Shown: positions 22,959 to 31,955 of the stretch, in pieces
Layout of the letters: every line of letters begins with the position of its first letter
Numbering within the stretch: the first letter of the stretch is position 1
Assembly (NCBI GenBank): GCA_016209705.1
Contig: JACQVR010000085.1
Location: 1-64,000, forward strand
Direction: 5' to 3'
Length of the DNA stretch: 64,000 nucleotides
Origin: Planctomycetota bacterium
GTDB taxonomy: Bacteria > Planctomycetota > MHYJ01 > JACPRB01
Made by a program: the position numbers and the translations under genes
The notes under the pieces: generated by a model
The model's database searches: none
What the model saw: only the letters and a program-made list of their open reading frames with translations
What the model was told of the DNA's origin: nothing

Positions 22959-23648
22959 ATGTTCGATCGAGCCGTGAGCCTCTTGGCACGAGGGTTGATG
23001 GCGTTCGGGGCGGCGCTGTCGCTCGCCGTGGGGGTCGCCTTCGGGACGATTCTGATCGTCGATCCTCACGCTCCCTACGCGGAAGACCTGGCGCTCGCCT
23101 CCGCGTCCGTCATCGCGGGGCTCGCGGGGGCGGGTCTCTTCCTGTTGATGTTTCAAGCGTTCCGGCGTCCGGAAGCCCCCTCGACTCCGCCCGTGGCGGT
23201 GGCCCCGCCCTCGGCCGAGGTCCTCGCGCCGGCTCCCGCGAGGCCCGGCCCCGACGAGGAATTCCGCCAAATGAAGACCTTCATCGAGCTCGAAGCGTGG
23301 GACCTGGCCTACGATAAAGCGCTCGATCTCCTGAAGCGATATCCGGGCACGGCCTATGCCGAGTCGATCGAAAAAAACATCCACGAACTGCGCTGGAAAG
23401 CGGAACCCAAGTTCGCCGATCCGGCGTCCGGCCCGGCGGTTTCGTCCGCCAAGCCCGATCGCGAAGCGGCTCGCATGCTGCGGCACCTGCATACCTATAT
23501 GGAACTGGAGATGTGGGATCTGGCGGCGGAAAAGGCCGAGGCGCTGGTGCGGGCCTACCCCGACGCGCCGGAAGCCGCTCGCGCCGCGCCGATTCTGGTG
23601 AAAATCAGATCTCAAGCCGCCCCTTCCGTTCCGGCGAAACCTCAATGA
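22959..23648 (+). CDS. Membrane protein with two TPR-like repeats
   Basis: 229 residues. Two transmembrane segments lie within residues 1-70 (GAALSLAVGVAFGTILIV and ASVIAGLAGAGLFLLMF), followed by a Pro/Ala linker. Two homologous helical repeats follow, around MKTFIELEAWDLAYDKALDL and HTYMELEMWDLAAEKAEALV, each resembling a TPR unit. The soluble part probably binds a partner protein. The stop overlaps the start of the next gene (ATGA). Function unknown. Confidence 0.7.
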   Translation: MFDRAVSLLARGLMAFGAALSLAVGVAFGTILIVDPHAPYAEDLALASASVIAGLAGAGLFLLMFQAFRRPEAPSTPPVAVAPPSAEVLAPAPARPGPDEEFRQMKTFIELEAWDLAYDKALDLLKRYPGTAYAESIEKNIHELRWKAEPKFADPASGPAVSSAKPDREAARMLRHLHTYMELEMWDLAAEKAEALVRAYPDAPEAARAAPILVKIRSQAAPSVPAKPQ

Positions 23649-23845
23649 AACTCAAAGAAGCGTTGCTGGCGCCGCTTCACGCGGCGACCCTGCTCATGAA
23701 GATCACGGGGCGGATCGCGCTCGGCGTGGCAGGATTCCTCTTGATGAGCGGAGGCCTGCTGCTGATCGAACCCTACGGTCTTCTCGTAGTGGGACTGCCG
23801 CTGGTCTTCATCGGACTGATCTGCGTCGTGCGGGCGATCTTCTGA
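23645..23845 (+). CDS. Small membrane protein
   Basis: 66 residues, mostly hydrophobic, with two transmembrane segments (GRIALGVAGFLLMSGGLLL and GLLVVGLPLVFIGLICVV). Its ATG overlaps the TGA of the TPR-like membrane protein gene, so it is translationally coupled and likely works with it. No family recognised. Confidence 0.65.
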   Translation: MKLKEALLAPLHAATLLMKITGRIALGVAGFLLMSGGLLLIEPYGLLVVGLPLVFIGLICVVRAIF

Positions 23846-24001
23846 GGAGATGGGGCGATGCGAGGAGATGGGGAGATGGGATTCGGAGACGTTGGCGTTG
23901 CGGAATTCTTATCTCCACATCTCCCCGTATCTCCCCATCCCCCAGGAGATCGGGAGATGCGAGGAGCTCGGGAGATGAACACTTCAATGATCGTCCCATC
24001 T
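23844..24001. repeat. Degenerate GAGATGG-type repeat array with inverted arm
   Basis: The spacer between two convergent genes has repeats of GAGATGGGG and GCGAGGAGATG at 23844-23880 and 23944-23977. An opposite-strand copy stands between them (ATCTCC-rich, 23911-23941). Period is 7-10 bases, less regular than in the other arrays. It ends at the mdh stop (24004). Confidence 0.65.
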
Positions 24002-24003
24002 CC

Positions 24004-24933
24004 TCAGAGCTTGAGCAGCTTGATGTTCTCCCGCACAACGGCGGCGGATCGTTGGAGCGCCGCCGACTCGTCCGGCGTGAGTTTGAGCTCGATGATCTGT
24101 TTGAGGCCGCCGTCGCCCAGTTTGCAGGGAACGCCGACGACCACGTCCTTGAGTCCATATTCCCCTTCGAGGAGGACCGAGCACGGCATGACGCGGTCCT
24201 GGTCGAACAGGATCGATCCCACCATCGCGGCAATGGAGCTTCCCGGGGCGTAATACGCGCTGCCGGTCTTGAGCAGCGCCACGATTTCTGCTCCGCCGTC
24301 GCGCGTCCGGGCGGCCAGCGCGTCGCACTCTTCCTTCGACAGCAACTCCGGAATGGGAATGCCGGCGACGGTCGTAAAACGCGGCAAGGCGACCATCGTG
24401 TCGCCGTGCGAGCCCAGGACCATCGCCTGAACTTCTCTGGGTGACACGCGCAGGCGTTCGGCGACGAAATGGGCGAACCGGTTGGAATCGAGGACGCCCG
24501 CCATGCCGAGCACGCGCCGCTTGGGATAGCCCGTGATCTTGAGCGCCGCGTAGGTCATCACGTCCAACGGATTGGTGACCACGATCAGCACGGGATGGGC
24601 GTGGGTGTTCTTCAGTTTCTCGCAGACATCGCGAAGGATGTTCGTGTTGATCTCGAGAAGCTGCTCTCGGCTCATGCCGGGCTTGCGCGGAACACCGGCG
24701 GTGATGACGACGACGGCGCAATCCTCCATGTCCTCGATGCGGTTCGTGCCCGTCACCGTTGCGTCATGATGGTCCGCCATCCGGCACTGGTTCATGTCAA
24801 GCGACTTGCCCTGCGGCAATCCCGCGACGATGTCGGACAGGATGACGTCGCACATGTTGCGCTTCGTCAGCAAGAACGCGGCGGCGGCGCCCACATTTCC
24901 CGCTCCGACGATGCCCACCTTCGGCCTTGGCAT
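24004..24933 (-). CDS. mdh: Malate dehydrogenase (LDH-like family)
   Basis: 309 residues from the ATG at 24933, which has GGAGG six bases upstream. NAD-binding opening KVGIVGAGNVGAAAAFLL; ITAGVPRKPGMSREQLL, with the substrate-binding arginines and the MDH-type specificity loop; VVTNPLDVMTY; and the catalytic His in VLGSHGDTMVALP. It interconverts malate and oxaloacetate with NAD. An R31 palindrome lies 68 bp upstream. Confidence 0.93.
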   Translation of the reverse strand: MPRPKVGIVGAGNVGAAAAFLLTKRNMCDVILSDIVAGLPQGKSLDMNQCRMADHHDATVTGTNRIEDMEDCAVVVITAGVPRKPGMSREQLLEINTNILRDVCEKLKNTHAHPVLIVVTNPLDVMTYAALKITGYPKRRVLGMAGVLDSNRFAHFVAERLRVSPREVQAMVLGSHGDTMVALPRFTTVAGIPIPELLSKEECDALAARTRDGGAEIVALLKTGSAYYAPGSSIAAMVGSILFDQDRVMPCSVLLEGEYGLKDVVVGVPCKLGDGGLKQIIELKLTPDESAALQRSAAVVRENIKLLKL

Positions 24934-25001
24934 GCGCGATCCTCCCGACGTGAAACGCCGCCATGCTAGCGGGGAGCCCTCCGGGGTCAAGACAATTAAC
25001 T

Positions 25002-25032
25002 GTTACAATTTATTTTGCAAACTTATTGTAAC
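25002..25032. repeat. R31 palindrome upstream of mdh
   Basis: 31 bp, arms GTTACAATTTATTTT and CAAACTTATTGTAAC around a central G. It lies between the divergently transcribed mdh and VapBC-like genes. It is the most diverged of the seven R31 units at the centre, but the GTTACAA and TTGTAAC ends are perfect. Confidence 0.85.
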
Positions 25033-25106
25033 ACTCTGGCGACATCGACCGAAGAGATCAGAACCGGCGCCGGCCGACTTCAGGGCCAGAGACCTTCATG
25101 GCAATT

Positions 25107-25140
25107 CATATTGATCTATATGATAATCATAATATCATGA
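25107..25140. promoter_or_regulatory. AT-rich operator-like palindromes of the toxin-antitoxin pair
   Basis: A strongly AT-rich stretch carries CATATTGATCTATATG, and the palindrome ATGATAATCAT followed by AATATCAT. It lies 25-60 bp upstream of the antitoxin start, where autoregulating antitoxins usually bind. CATAAT at 25128-25133 could be a -10 box. Confidence 0.5.
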
Positions 25141-25165
25141 AGATGCAGTTCAAGGAGATCGACGG

Positions 25166-25510
25166 ATGACCGCCACAGTCGCGAAAATCAGCCGCTTCCG
25201 GCAGGACGAGTCCCACGTGCTGGAAGCGGCCTACCTCCACCTCACCAGCACGAAACATACCACCGCCTCGCTGGCGCGAGCGCTGGGGGTATCCGTACCG
25301 ACGGCGTTCCGCCTGATCACTCGGTTGCGCCGGCGGCTGCGCATCCTGAGCGTGAAACGGGGCCGTGAATGGTACTACGAAGTCCCCATACCTCCCCTCC
25401 GCCGATCTCTTTGGAATTCGGATCCCTTGGTCCGGCGCCTCGGTTTCATCAAAAAGTCCGGACGTCGCACCGGCGAATCCGTGGATCAGGCCGTCTACGA
25501 ACGGGAATAG
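25166..25510 (+). CDS. HTH protein, probable antitoxin of a VapBC-like pair
   Basis: 114 residues. A helix-turn-helix region is visible at about residues 30-60 (TTASLARALGVSVPTAFRLI, then basic TRLRRRLRILSVKRG), like MarR/winged-helix DNA-binding segments. AAGGAG lies about eight bases before the ATG. It directly precedes a PIN-domain gene, so it is likely the antitoxin and repressor of the pair. It is longer than classic VapB and its family is not recognised. Confidence 0.65.
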   Translation: MTATVAKISRFRQDESHVLEAAYLHLTSTKHTTASLARALGVSVPTAFRLITRLRRRLRILSVKRGREWYYEVPIPPLRRSLWNSDPLVRRLGFIKKSGRRTGESVDQAVYERE

Positions 25511-25519
25511 CGAGAAACC

Positions 25520-25930
25520 GTGGCCGCTTGGGTTTTGGCCGACACCAGCGCGCTGATCGCCCTCTTCATGCAGGGAGATCAGTGGCACCAATCCGCTCGC
25601 CCCGTCGTGGAAGACTTGCTCCGAACCCATCGCCGGCTGCTGACCACCAGCGATATTTTCGATGAAACCGTGACCGCCATTCGTCGATGGGCGGGCCATG
25701 AAGCGGCCTTCGCCGCCGGCGAATCGCTTCGCGCGAGCGCGCTCGTCCGGATGGTGGGAATCGACGACGAAATTCGGGAAGCGGCTTGGAGGATCTTTCG
25801 AAAATACCGTGACATCCCTTTTTCGTTTACGGACTGCACCTCCATCGCCGTCATGAGAAAGTTCCGGCTGACGGACATCTTCACGTTCGACGGCGATTTC
25901 GCCACGGCGGGACTGACGTGCCTGCCCTGA
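25520..25930 (+). CDS. vapC: PIN-domain ribonuclease toxin (VapC-like)
   Basis: 136 residues from a GTG start. PIN-domain acidic residues are in order: LADTSALIALF (Asp8), TSDIFDETVTAI (Asp/Glu near 50), FSFTDCTSIAVM (Asp near 105) and IFTFDGDFATAG (Asp near 125). VapC toxins are Mg-dependent ribonucleases that cut tRNA or rRNA when free of antitoxin. The gene lies nine bases after the HTH gene. Confidence 0.88.
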   Translation: MAAWVLADTSALIALFMQGDQWHQSARPVVEDLLRTHRRLLTTSDIFDETVTAIRRWAGHEAAFAAGESLRASALVRMVGIDDEIREAAWRIFRKYRDIPFSFTDCTSIAVMRKFRLTDIFTFDGDFATAGLTCLP

Positions 25931-25986
25931 GCGGAGTCGAGGGTCCTGCCCCAGCGCTCCTGAACCCCGCCTCCCAACGAACGCCG

Positions 25987-26014
25987 CTTAAACCTTCGAA
26001 CTTCAACCTCAGCG
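25987..26014. repeat. Short heptamer array at the mraY stop codon
   Basis: Four 7-bp units: CTTAAAC, CTTCGAA, CTTCAAC, CTCAGCG. The last overlaps the mraY stop (26009-26011). No clear inverted arm. Confidence 0.6.
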
Positions 26015-27082
26015 CAGCTTGAGCGTCGCCAGGCTCGCCACCGCCAACACCGCGGCGCAGATCCAGAAGCGCAGGGTGATCTTCGTTTCCGGCAGTCCGG
26101 CGAACTGGAAATGATGGTGCAGCGGCGCGATGCGGAACAGCCGCTTCCCCGTCAGCTTGTAGAAAAGAATCTGCACGAAGCTGGATCCGGCTTCCACGAC
26201 GAACACGCCGCCGATGACGATCAAGATCAGCTCCTGCTTGGTCGTGCAGGCGATCAGGCCCAGCGCGCCGCCCAGGGGCAGCGACCCGGAATCGCCCATG
26301 AAGACCTGCGCCGGATGGCCGTTGAACCAGAGAAACCCCAGCGTGGCGCCCAGGATCGCCGTGCAGGCGACGGTGGTCTCCGCGGCCGAGCGCACGTGCG
26401 GGAGTCCCAGATACCCGCTGAAGTCCGGGCGGTGCACGACATAGGCAATCGTCGCGTAGGCGAACACCGCGATCGCCAGGCATCCCCCCGCCAACCCGTC
26501 CAGCCCGTCCGTGATGTTCACCGCATTGGAGGTCGCCGTCACGACCAGCATGACGAATGCGGGATACCAGACCCCCAGATCCACGAAGCCGTCGAACGGC
26601 AGATAGACTCGCGACGCGTGATCGGGATCGGTGCGCAACATGACGACGTACAGCCATACGCCCGCCCCGTAACCGACGAGCACCTGGCCGATCAGCTTGG
26701 CGACCATGCTCATGCCGGCGCGGCGTTTTCCGGTCAGCTTCAAATAGTCGTCGACAGCGCCCAGGAATCCCAGGGCGCCGATCGTCACGGCGAAGATCGA
26801 CAGCGTCCGGCTGCGAAAGTTCCCCAGCAAGGCGAGGGCCAGCAGGGCCGCCGCGCAGACGAACACGCCTCCCATCGTCGGCGTATCCTTCTTGTGACCC
26901 ATCAGGCGATCGAGCGCCGGCGATTCCCCCTTCGCCACCTGTTCGCCGACCCGCTTCGACCGGAGCCACCGGATCACGCGCGGCCCCAGCGCCAGGCAGG
27001 CCAGAAACGCGCCGATCCCGGCCATCGCGGCGCGCGATGTGATCGTCGAGAAAAACTCCAAATCGAACAAGCGATGGATCAT
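26009..27082 (-). CDS. mraY: Phospho-N-acetylmuramoyl-pentapeptide transferase
   Basis: 357 residues, about ten transmembrane segments. MraY signatures: HKKDTPTMGGVFV, LGFLGAVDDYLKL with the catalytic DD, SNAVNITDGLDGLAGG, VFMGDSGSLPLGG, and RIAPLHHHFQF. It transfers phospho-MurNAc-pentapeptide to undecaprenyl phosphate to form lipid I in the inner membrane. The ATG at 27082 was chosen over an upstream TTG. Last gene of the dcw cluster here; ftsW, murG, murC and murD do not follow. Confidence 0.96.
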   Translation of the reverse strand: MIHRLFDLEFFSTITSRAAMAGIGAFLACLALGPRVIRWLRSKRVGEQVAKGESPALDRLMGHKKDTPTMGGVFVCAAALLALALLGNFRSRTLSIFAVTIGALGFLGAVDDYLKLTGKRRAGMSMVAKLIGQVLVGYGAGVWLYVVMLRTDPDHASRVYLPFDGFVDLGVWYPAFVMLVVTATSNAVNITDGLDGLAGGCLAIAVFAYATIAYVVHRPDFSGYLGLPHVRSAAETTVACTAILGATLGFLWFNGHPAQVFMGDSGSLPLGGALGLIACTTKQELILIVIGGVFVVEAGSSFVQILFYKLTGKRLFRIAPLHHHFQFAGLPETKITLRFWICAAVLAVASLATLKLR

Positions 27083-27088
27083 GAGCAA

Positions 27089-27149
27089 GCTATCAGTTTT
27101 CAGCTATCAGCCCGGCTGATAGCTGAAAGCCAATGGCTGAGAGCTACCT
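27089..27149. repeat. Heptamer repeat array with inverted arm (GCTGATA type)
   Basis: Left arm GCTATCA, GTTTTCA, GCTATCA (27089-27109). Right arm GCTGATA, GCTGAAA, GCCAATG, GCTGAGA, GCTACCT (27115-27149). The arms are reverse complements of each other. It fills the murF-mraY spacer and covers the murF stop codon (27144-27146). Confidence 0.85.
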
Positions 27150-28526
27150 TGCTTCCGCCATTTCCGATCCGCTTCGAGACTGCGTGACTTTTTCGGCAAT
27201 GTACTTGACTACCTTCTCCAATCCCACCGCGCGCGAGCCCTTCAACATCACGCCGTCGCCCGGCTGGACCCATTCGATCACCTCGTCGCGCGCCGCCTCG
27301 ACGGTGTCGAAGACCGCGCACGACTGGTCCGGGCGCAGGGCGTCCTTCGCCGCGCGGGCGTGCGCTCCGACCAGCAGGACGGCGCCGATCGATCGCTGCC
27401 GGGCCAAGACGCGGCCCAATTCCCGATGGCGGCGCTCCGATTCCGCCCCCAGCTCCCGCATGTCGCCGATCACCGCGATCTTCCTTCCATTCACGCTCCG
27501 GCGGCCGAACTCCTCGACGGCGAGGAACGCGGAAGCCGGATTGGAGTTGTAGGCGTCGTTGAGAATCTCGATCCCTCCCAGCGTGAGCACCTCCATTCGC
27601 ATTTTGGGAGCGCGAAAATCCCTCAAGGCCTCCGCGCACTCGGACAGCTCCATGCCGAAGGCCATGGCCGCCGCCGACGCGGCCAGCGCGTTCGTCACGT
27701 TCCACGGTCCCAGCAGCGCCAGTTCGAAGGGAACCCCCAAAACATGGAACCGCGTCCCTCCCGGCGTGGCGGCGACGCGCTCCGCGCGCCACTCGGCCGA
27801 CGGCCCGGTCCCGAACAGGACGAGCTTCTCGCGCGGAATCCGTTCCAGATGCGCCCGCAACGGACCGCATTCCGCCGGCGCGATGACCATTCCGCCGGCG
27901 CGCACGTATTCGAGAATCGCCGCTTCCTCCGTCGCGACGCCTTCCAGGCTGCCCAGCGCCTCCAGATGCTCCTCGCCGATGGACGTGATGACGGCCGCGT
28001 CCGGGCGGGCGATCCGCCCCAGCGCCGCCATGTCGCCGGGCCGGCTGGTGCCCAATTCCAGAATCACGAATTCCGTGCCGACCTTGGCGGTGAAGATGGT
28101 TCGAGGCACGCCGACCGCATTGTTGAAGCTGGCCGGGGCCCGCACCACGCGGCGGCGTTTCGACAGGATATGCGCGATCATGTCCTTGGTGGTCGTCTTG
28201 CCGTTCGATCCCGACACGCTGATGAACCGCGCCGGATGGGTCATGCGCGCCGCCCCCGCCAGCGTTCCCAGCGCTTCCAGCGCGTCCTTCACGATGATCT
28301 GAGCTCCCGCGCCGGCGATGGGCCGCTCCGCCATCGCGCCCGCCGCTCCCCGGGCGAAGGCCTCGGGAACGAACGCGTGGCCGTCGTGATTCGGACCGCG
28401 AAGCGCGACGAACAGATCGCCCGCGTGGATCGTCCGCGTATCCGTCGAGACGCCGGTGACGCGCATCTCCCCGGCCGAGCCGTGCAGGGACCCGGCCACG
28501 ACCTGCGCGATTCGCGCCAGCATCAT
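27144..28526 (-). CDS. murF: UDP-MurNAc-tripeptide--D-Ala-D-Ala ligase
   Basis: 460 residues. Mur-ligase features: VTGVSTDTRTIHAGDLFVAL, the P-loop SVSGSNGKTTTKDMIAHIL, FNNAVGVPRTIF, LELGTSRPGDMAAL, ITSIGEEHLEALGS, and EILNDAYNSNPAS. It adds D-Ala-D-Ala to the tripeptide precursor. The ATG overlaps the murE stop (TGATG), so the two genes are coupled. Confidence 0.96.
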   Translation of the reverse strand: MMLARIAQVVAGSLHGSAGEMRVTGVSTDTRTIHAGDLFVALRGPNHDGHAFVPEAFARGAAGAMAERPIAGAGAQIIVKDALEALGTLAGAARMTHPARFISVSGSNGKTTTKDMIAHILSKRRRVVRAPASFNNAVGVPRTIFTAKVGTEFVILELGTSRPGDMAALGRIARPDAAVITSIGEEHLEALGSLEGVATEEAAILEYVRAGGMVIAPAECGPLRAHLERIPREKLVLFGTGPSAEWRAERVAATPGGTRFHVLGVPFELALLGPWNVTNALAASAAAMAFGMELSECAEALRDFRAPKMRMEVLTLGGIEILNDAYNSNPASAFLAVEEFGRRSVNGRKIAVIGDMRELGAESERRHRELGRVLARQRSIGAVLLVGAHARAAKDALRPDQSCAVFDTVEAARDEVIEWVQPGDGVMLKGSRAVGLEKVVKYIAEKVTQSRSGSEMAEAR

Positions 28527-30022
28527 CACGAGGTCCGCTCCTTTCCGCGCCGCCGCGCCAGACGACGAAGCGCGTCGCGAGCCGCGACGCGATCGTCGAA
28601 CGGCCGAACGACGTCCCCCACGATCTGATAAGTTTCGTGGCCTTTCCCGGCGATCAACACGACGTCGCCGGGCCGGGCCATGTCCACGGCGCCGCGAATC
28701 GCCGCCGCCCGGTCCGGTTCCACGCGGCGCTTGAACCGTTTGGAAAACCCGGCCTCGATATCCCTGAAGATCCGAAGGGGATCTTCCGAGCGCGGATTGT
28801 CGGAGGTCAGGATGACGACGTCGCTCAGTTCCTCCGCGGCGCGCGCCATCCGGGGGCGCTTGCCGCGGTCCCGGTCGCCCCCGCACCCGAAGACGAGGAT
28901 CAAGCGCCCCGGGTCCGATCGCTTCAACTCGCGCAGGCACTCCAGAACGCGGCGCAGAGACTCCTCCGTATGCGCGTAGTCCACGAGCACCGAAAACGGC
29001 TGCCCTTCCTCCACGGGCTCCAGGCGTCCGGGCACGTGATCGAGCGCTTCCACGCCGGCTTTGATGTGTTCGAACGCATACCCCATCGCCCACGCCGTCG
29101 CGGCCGCCGCCAGGATGTTGCTCGCGTTGTGGCGGCCGACCAACCGGGGCGCCAGAACCAGTTCCTCCCCCGCGAACGACGCCCTCAAGCGCAACCCGCG
29201 GAACGTCATCTCCTCCACCACCCCCGTCACGTCCGCCGCGCGGTCGAGCGCAAAGCGGACCACGCGGGCCGCCGACCGGCGGGCGAAAAATTCCGCCTCG
29301 GGATCGTCCGCGTTGACGGCGGCGATCCCCTTCGGCACGACCTGCTCGAACAGCCGCGCTTTGGCCTCCCGATAGGCTTCCCAGCTCCGGTGGTAATCCA
29401 GATGATCCCGCTGAAGATTCGTGAAGATCGCGGCGGCGAATCGGACGGCCCGGGTGCGCTGCTGGTCCAGGGCGATGGAACTGGCCTCGATCGCCGCGGA
29501 GGTGCAGCCCGCGGATACCATCGCGGCGAAGGCGCGCTGGAGTTCCTCCGCCGACGGCGTCGTCAACGGCGAACGCTCGGCCCTCGTATCGACGGCGTAT
29601 TGGATCGTCCCCATCAGGCCGGTGCGTTCGCCCGCCGCCTGGAAGATCGAACGCAGCAGGTACGTCGTGGTGCTCTTCCCTTTCGTGCCGGTGACGCCGA
29701 CCACGTTCAAGCGCCACGTGGGATCGCCGTAGAATCGGGCGGCCAAGTCGCCCAGCGCGGCGCGGGCATCCGGAACCACCACGACCGGAACCCCCGGGTC
29801 CGCGTCCGCCGGACGTTCCGCGACGATCGCGACGCACCCGCGCCGAACCGCGTCCTTCGCGTAGTCCCATCCCTCCGCGCGCGTCCCGCGGACGGCGACG
29901 AACACGTAGCCGCGCCGGACCTGGCGCGAATCGCACGTGACGCCGTGGACGTGAAGCGGCCGCCGGCCTTCCCGAAAGGCCGGGGCGACCGGAGCCATCA
30001 GTTCACCCAGCCGCCGAACCAT
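28526..30022 (-). CDS. murE: UDP-MurNAc-L-Ala-D-Glu diamino acid ligase
   Basis: 498 residues from the ATG at 30022, preceded by AAGGAG at good spacing; an ATG at 30121 with a weaker site would add 33 residues. Motifs: GVTCDSRQVRRGYVFVAVRG, the P-loop VVGVTGTKGKSTTTYLLRS, TTPSAEELQ, and LTSDNPRSEDPLRI. DNPR is the signature of enzymes that add meso-diaminopimelate, so the wall should be A2pm-type. It lies between ftsI and murF. Confidence 0.95.
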   Translation of the reverse strand: MVRRLGELMAPVAPAFREGRRPLHVHGVTCDSRQVRRGYVFVAVRGTRAEGWDYAKDAVRRGCVAIVAERPADADPGVPVVVVPDARAALGDLAARFYGDPTWRLNVVGVTGTKGKSTTTYLLRSIFQAAGERTGLMGTIQYAVDTRAERSPLTTPSAEELQRAFAAMVSAGCTSAAIEASSIALDQQRTRAVRFAAAIFTNLQRDHLDYHRSWEAYREAKARLFEQVVPKGIAAVNADDPEAEFFARRSAARVVRFALDRAADVTGVVEEMTFRGLRLRASFAGEELVLAPRLVGRHNASNILAAAATAWAMGYAFEHIKAGVEALDHVPGRLEPVEEGQPFSVLVDYAHTEESLRRVLECLRELKRSDPGRLILVFGCGGDRDRGKRPRMARAAEELSDVVILTSDNPRSEDPLRIFRDIEAGFSKRFKRRVEPDRAAAIRGAVDMARPGDVVLIAGKGHETYQIVGDVVRPFDDRVAARDALRRLARRRGKERTS

Positions 30023-30150
30023 AGGAAGCTCCTTCTTGGGACGGACGTACCGAAGGGGAGCGGCGCACCAGTAGACGTCGCGAGGCGCGACATGGCCGAA
30101 CGGCGTATGAGACGCTTCCATAGGTCCCCTCTCCCGAGCCCACCGCCCGA

Positions 30151-31863
30151 CTATCGTACGTACTTCATTCCCTCGCGCAGGATTTCCGCCGCGATCGGCG
30201 CCGCCACGGCGCCGCCGTAATACTCCCCCTGCGGCTCGTCCACGACGACGATCAGGCATACGCGCGCCCGCTCCTGGGGCGCGAACCCGAGAAACGAGCT
30301 CGTATGCTTCTCGCGCGTGTACCGTCCGGTCGCCGGATCCACCTTCCGCGTGGTTCCCGTCTTGCCGCACACGTCCAGTCCTTCGACATCGGCTTTCGTT
30401 CCGGTCCCGGCGCGAACCGCTTCACGCAGAATCTTCCGCATCTCGGCGCACGTCTTCTCGCCGACGGCCTGACGCACCACCTGGGGTTCCGTGGCGGAAA
30501 GCAGCGTCCCGTCCGGAGCGGTGATCCGCTCCACCACATAGGGGCGCAGGATCCGCCCGCCGTTGGCGATGGCGGCCATCGCGGTCACGAGTTGAAGCGG
30601 CGTCGCGGCGATCTCGTGCCCCATGGGCAGAGAGGTCACGGAAAGCGACGTCCAGCGGAAAAGCGGATACAGCGTCCCGGCGTCCTCGAGAGGCAGATCG
30701 ATGCCCGTCCGCTTCCCGAATCCGAAGGCGTCGGCGATTCGCCACAATCGTTTCGCGCCCAGCATCACGCCCCCCACCTTGGCCGCCCCGATGTTGCTCG
30801 ACTTGGCGATCACGTCGGTCACCGTCAGCATGCCGTACGGTTTGTGATCGTGCAGGACGCGGGCTCCGCACTTCCACACGCCGTTCTCGCAGTCGACCCG
30901 CGAGTCGGGCCGCACCAGGCCGGCCTCCAGCGCCCCGGCGACGGCGAACGGCTTCCACGTCGAGCCGGGCTCGTACGGAGCGATGATCGCCAGGTTTCTC
31001 CGGGCCAGAGCGGCTTCCGCGGGATTCACGCCGTCGGGCACCGGCCGGCTCGGATCAAACGTGGGCCGATTGGCCAGGGCCTGGATCGCGCCCGTGCGCG
31101 GATCCAGGAGCACGGCGACCGCCCACCGAGGCTTGTGACGTTCCACGGCGCCGTCGAGCGCTTTTTCGACCACTCGTTGCAATCGCGCGTCGATCGTGAG
31201 CTGCGCGTTCGAACCGGACAGCGGCAGCTCCGGCCAGGTTCGAGCCCGCCGCCGACCGTCCACGTCCACCCGCCGGCGAACGTCGGCGCCGCCCAACCAG
31301 GCGTCGAGCGTCCGCTCCAAACCTTCGCCTCCGACGTCGTCGATGTTGACGATCCCCAGGGTATGCGCCAAGAGAGACCCGTAGGGATAGACGCGGTCGA
31401 ACTCCCGGCGGATGTGCAGGCCCGGGATGTTCAGGCGCGAGACGGCCTGCGTCGTTTCCTCGGAGGCGTGCCGCTGGAGCCAGACGAATTCGACGGGACG
31501 CTCCGCTCCGTCGCTTCCGCGGCGCGTCTTCGACAGCGTCGCCTCCACGTCGCTCGCCGGACGGCCGAGCGCTGCGGCCAGCAGGCGGGCGGCGGCGGAG
31601 CGATCCGGCATTCGGGAGGGATCGGCGGCGATCGAGCCCACGGGCGCGGAAACCGCCAGAGGCGTCCCGCGCGCATCCACGATGAGGCCGCGGGGAGGCC
31701 GAAGTTCCAGCACGCCGCGACGCTGAGCTTCCCGCGCGGCGGAATAGAATTCGTGGCCCGCGATCTGGAGATCGTACAGGCGAAACACGAGAAGGAAGAA
31801 AACGAGGGTGAGCGCGGCGAACACTGCGCCCGCACGTCGTCGGCTCCCTCTCTCCCCCCTCAT
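30151..31863 (-). CDS. ftsI: Division penicillin-binding protein (transpeptidase)
   Basis: 570 residues. One N-terminal transmembrane helix (FAALTLVFFLLVFRLYDLQ), a pedestal domain (RPPRGLIVDARGTPLAVS), then the transpeptidase domain. Active-site motifs: SxxK in EPGSTWKPFAV, SxN in AKSSNIGAAKVG, and KTGT in VCGKTGTTRK. It cross-links septal peptidoglycan. No C-terminal PASTA domain is visible. Position between ftsL and murE is that of a normal dcw cluster. Confidence 0.95.
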   Translation of the reverse strand: MRGERGSRRRAGAVFAALTLVFFLLVFRLYDLQIAGHEFYSAAREAQRRGVLELRPPRGLIVDARGTPLAVSAPVGSIAADPSRMPDRSAAARLLAAALGRPASDVEATLSKTRRGSDGAERPVEFVWLQRHASEETTQAVSRLNIPGLHIRREFDRVYPYGSLLAHTLGIVNIDDVGGEGLERTLDAWLGGADVRRRVDVDGRRRARTWPELPLSGSNAQLTIDARLQRVVEKALDGAVERHKPRWAVAVLLDPRTGAIQALANRPTFDPSRPVPDGVNPAEAALARRNLAIIAPYEPGSTWKPFAVAGALEAGLVRPDSRVDCENGVWKCGARVLHDHKPYGMLTVTDVIAKSSNIGAAKVGGVMLGAKRLWRIADAFGFGKRTGIDLPLEDAGTLYPLFRWTSLSVTSLPMGHEIAATPLQLVTAMAAIANGGRILRPYVVERITAPDGTLLSATEPQVVRQAVGEKTCAEMRKILREAVRAGTGTKADVEGLDVCGKTGTTRKVDPATGRYTREKHTSSFLGFAPQERARVCLIVVVDEPQGEYYGGAVAAPIAAEILREGMKYVR

Positions 31864-31955
31864 CGCCTCTCTCCAACCTCGCCTGGACCCGCTCGTTCAC
31901 CCGCCGGCCCTGAACCCCATCCCGCCCTCGACATCGCCTCCCGGCGATTCGCGAC

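Noticed and set aside
27144-29936. A single 930-codon frame joining murE and murF
   Set aside because: Only the murF part is real coding sequence; the N-terminal half reads murE in the wrong frame. murE and murF are separate, overlapping at TGATG.
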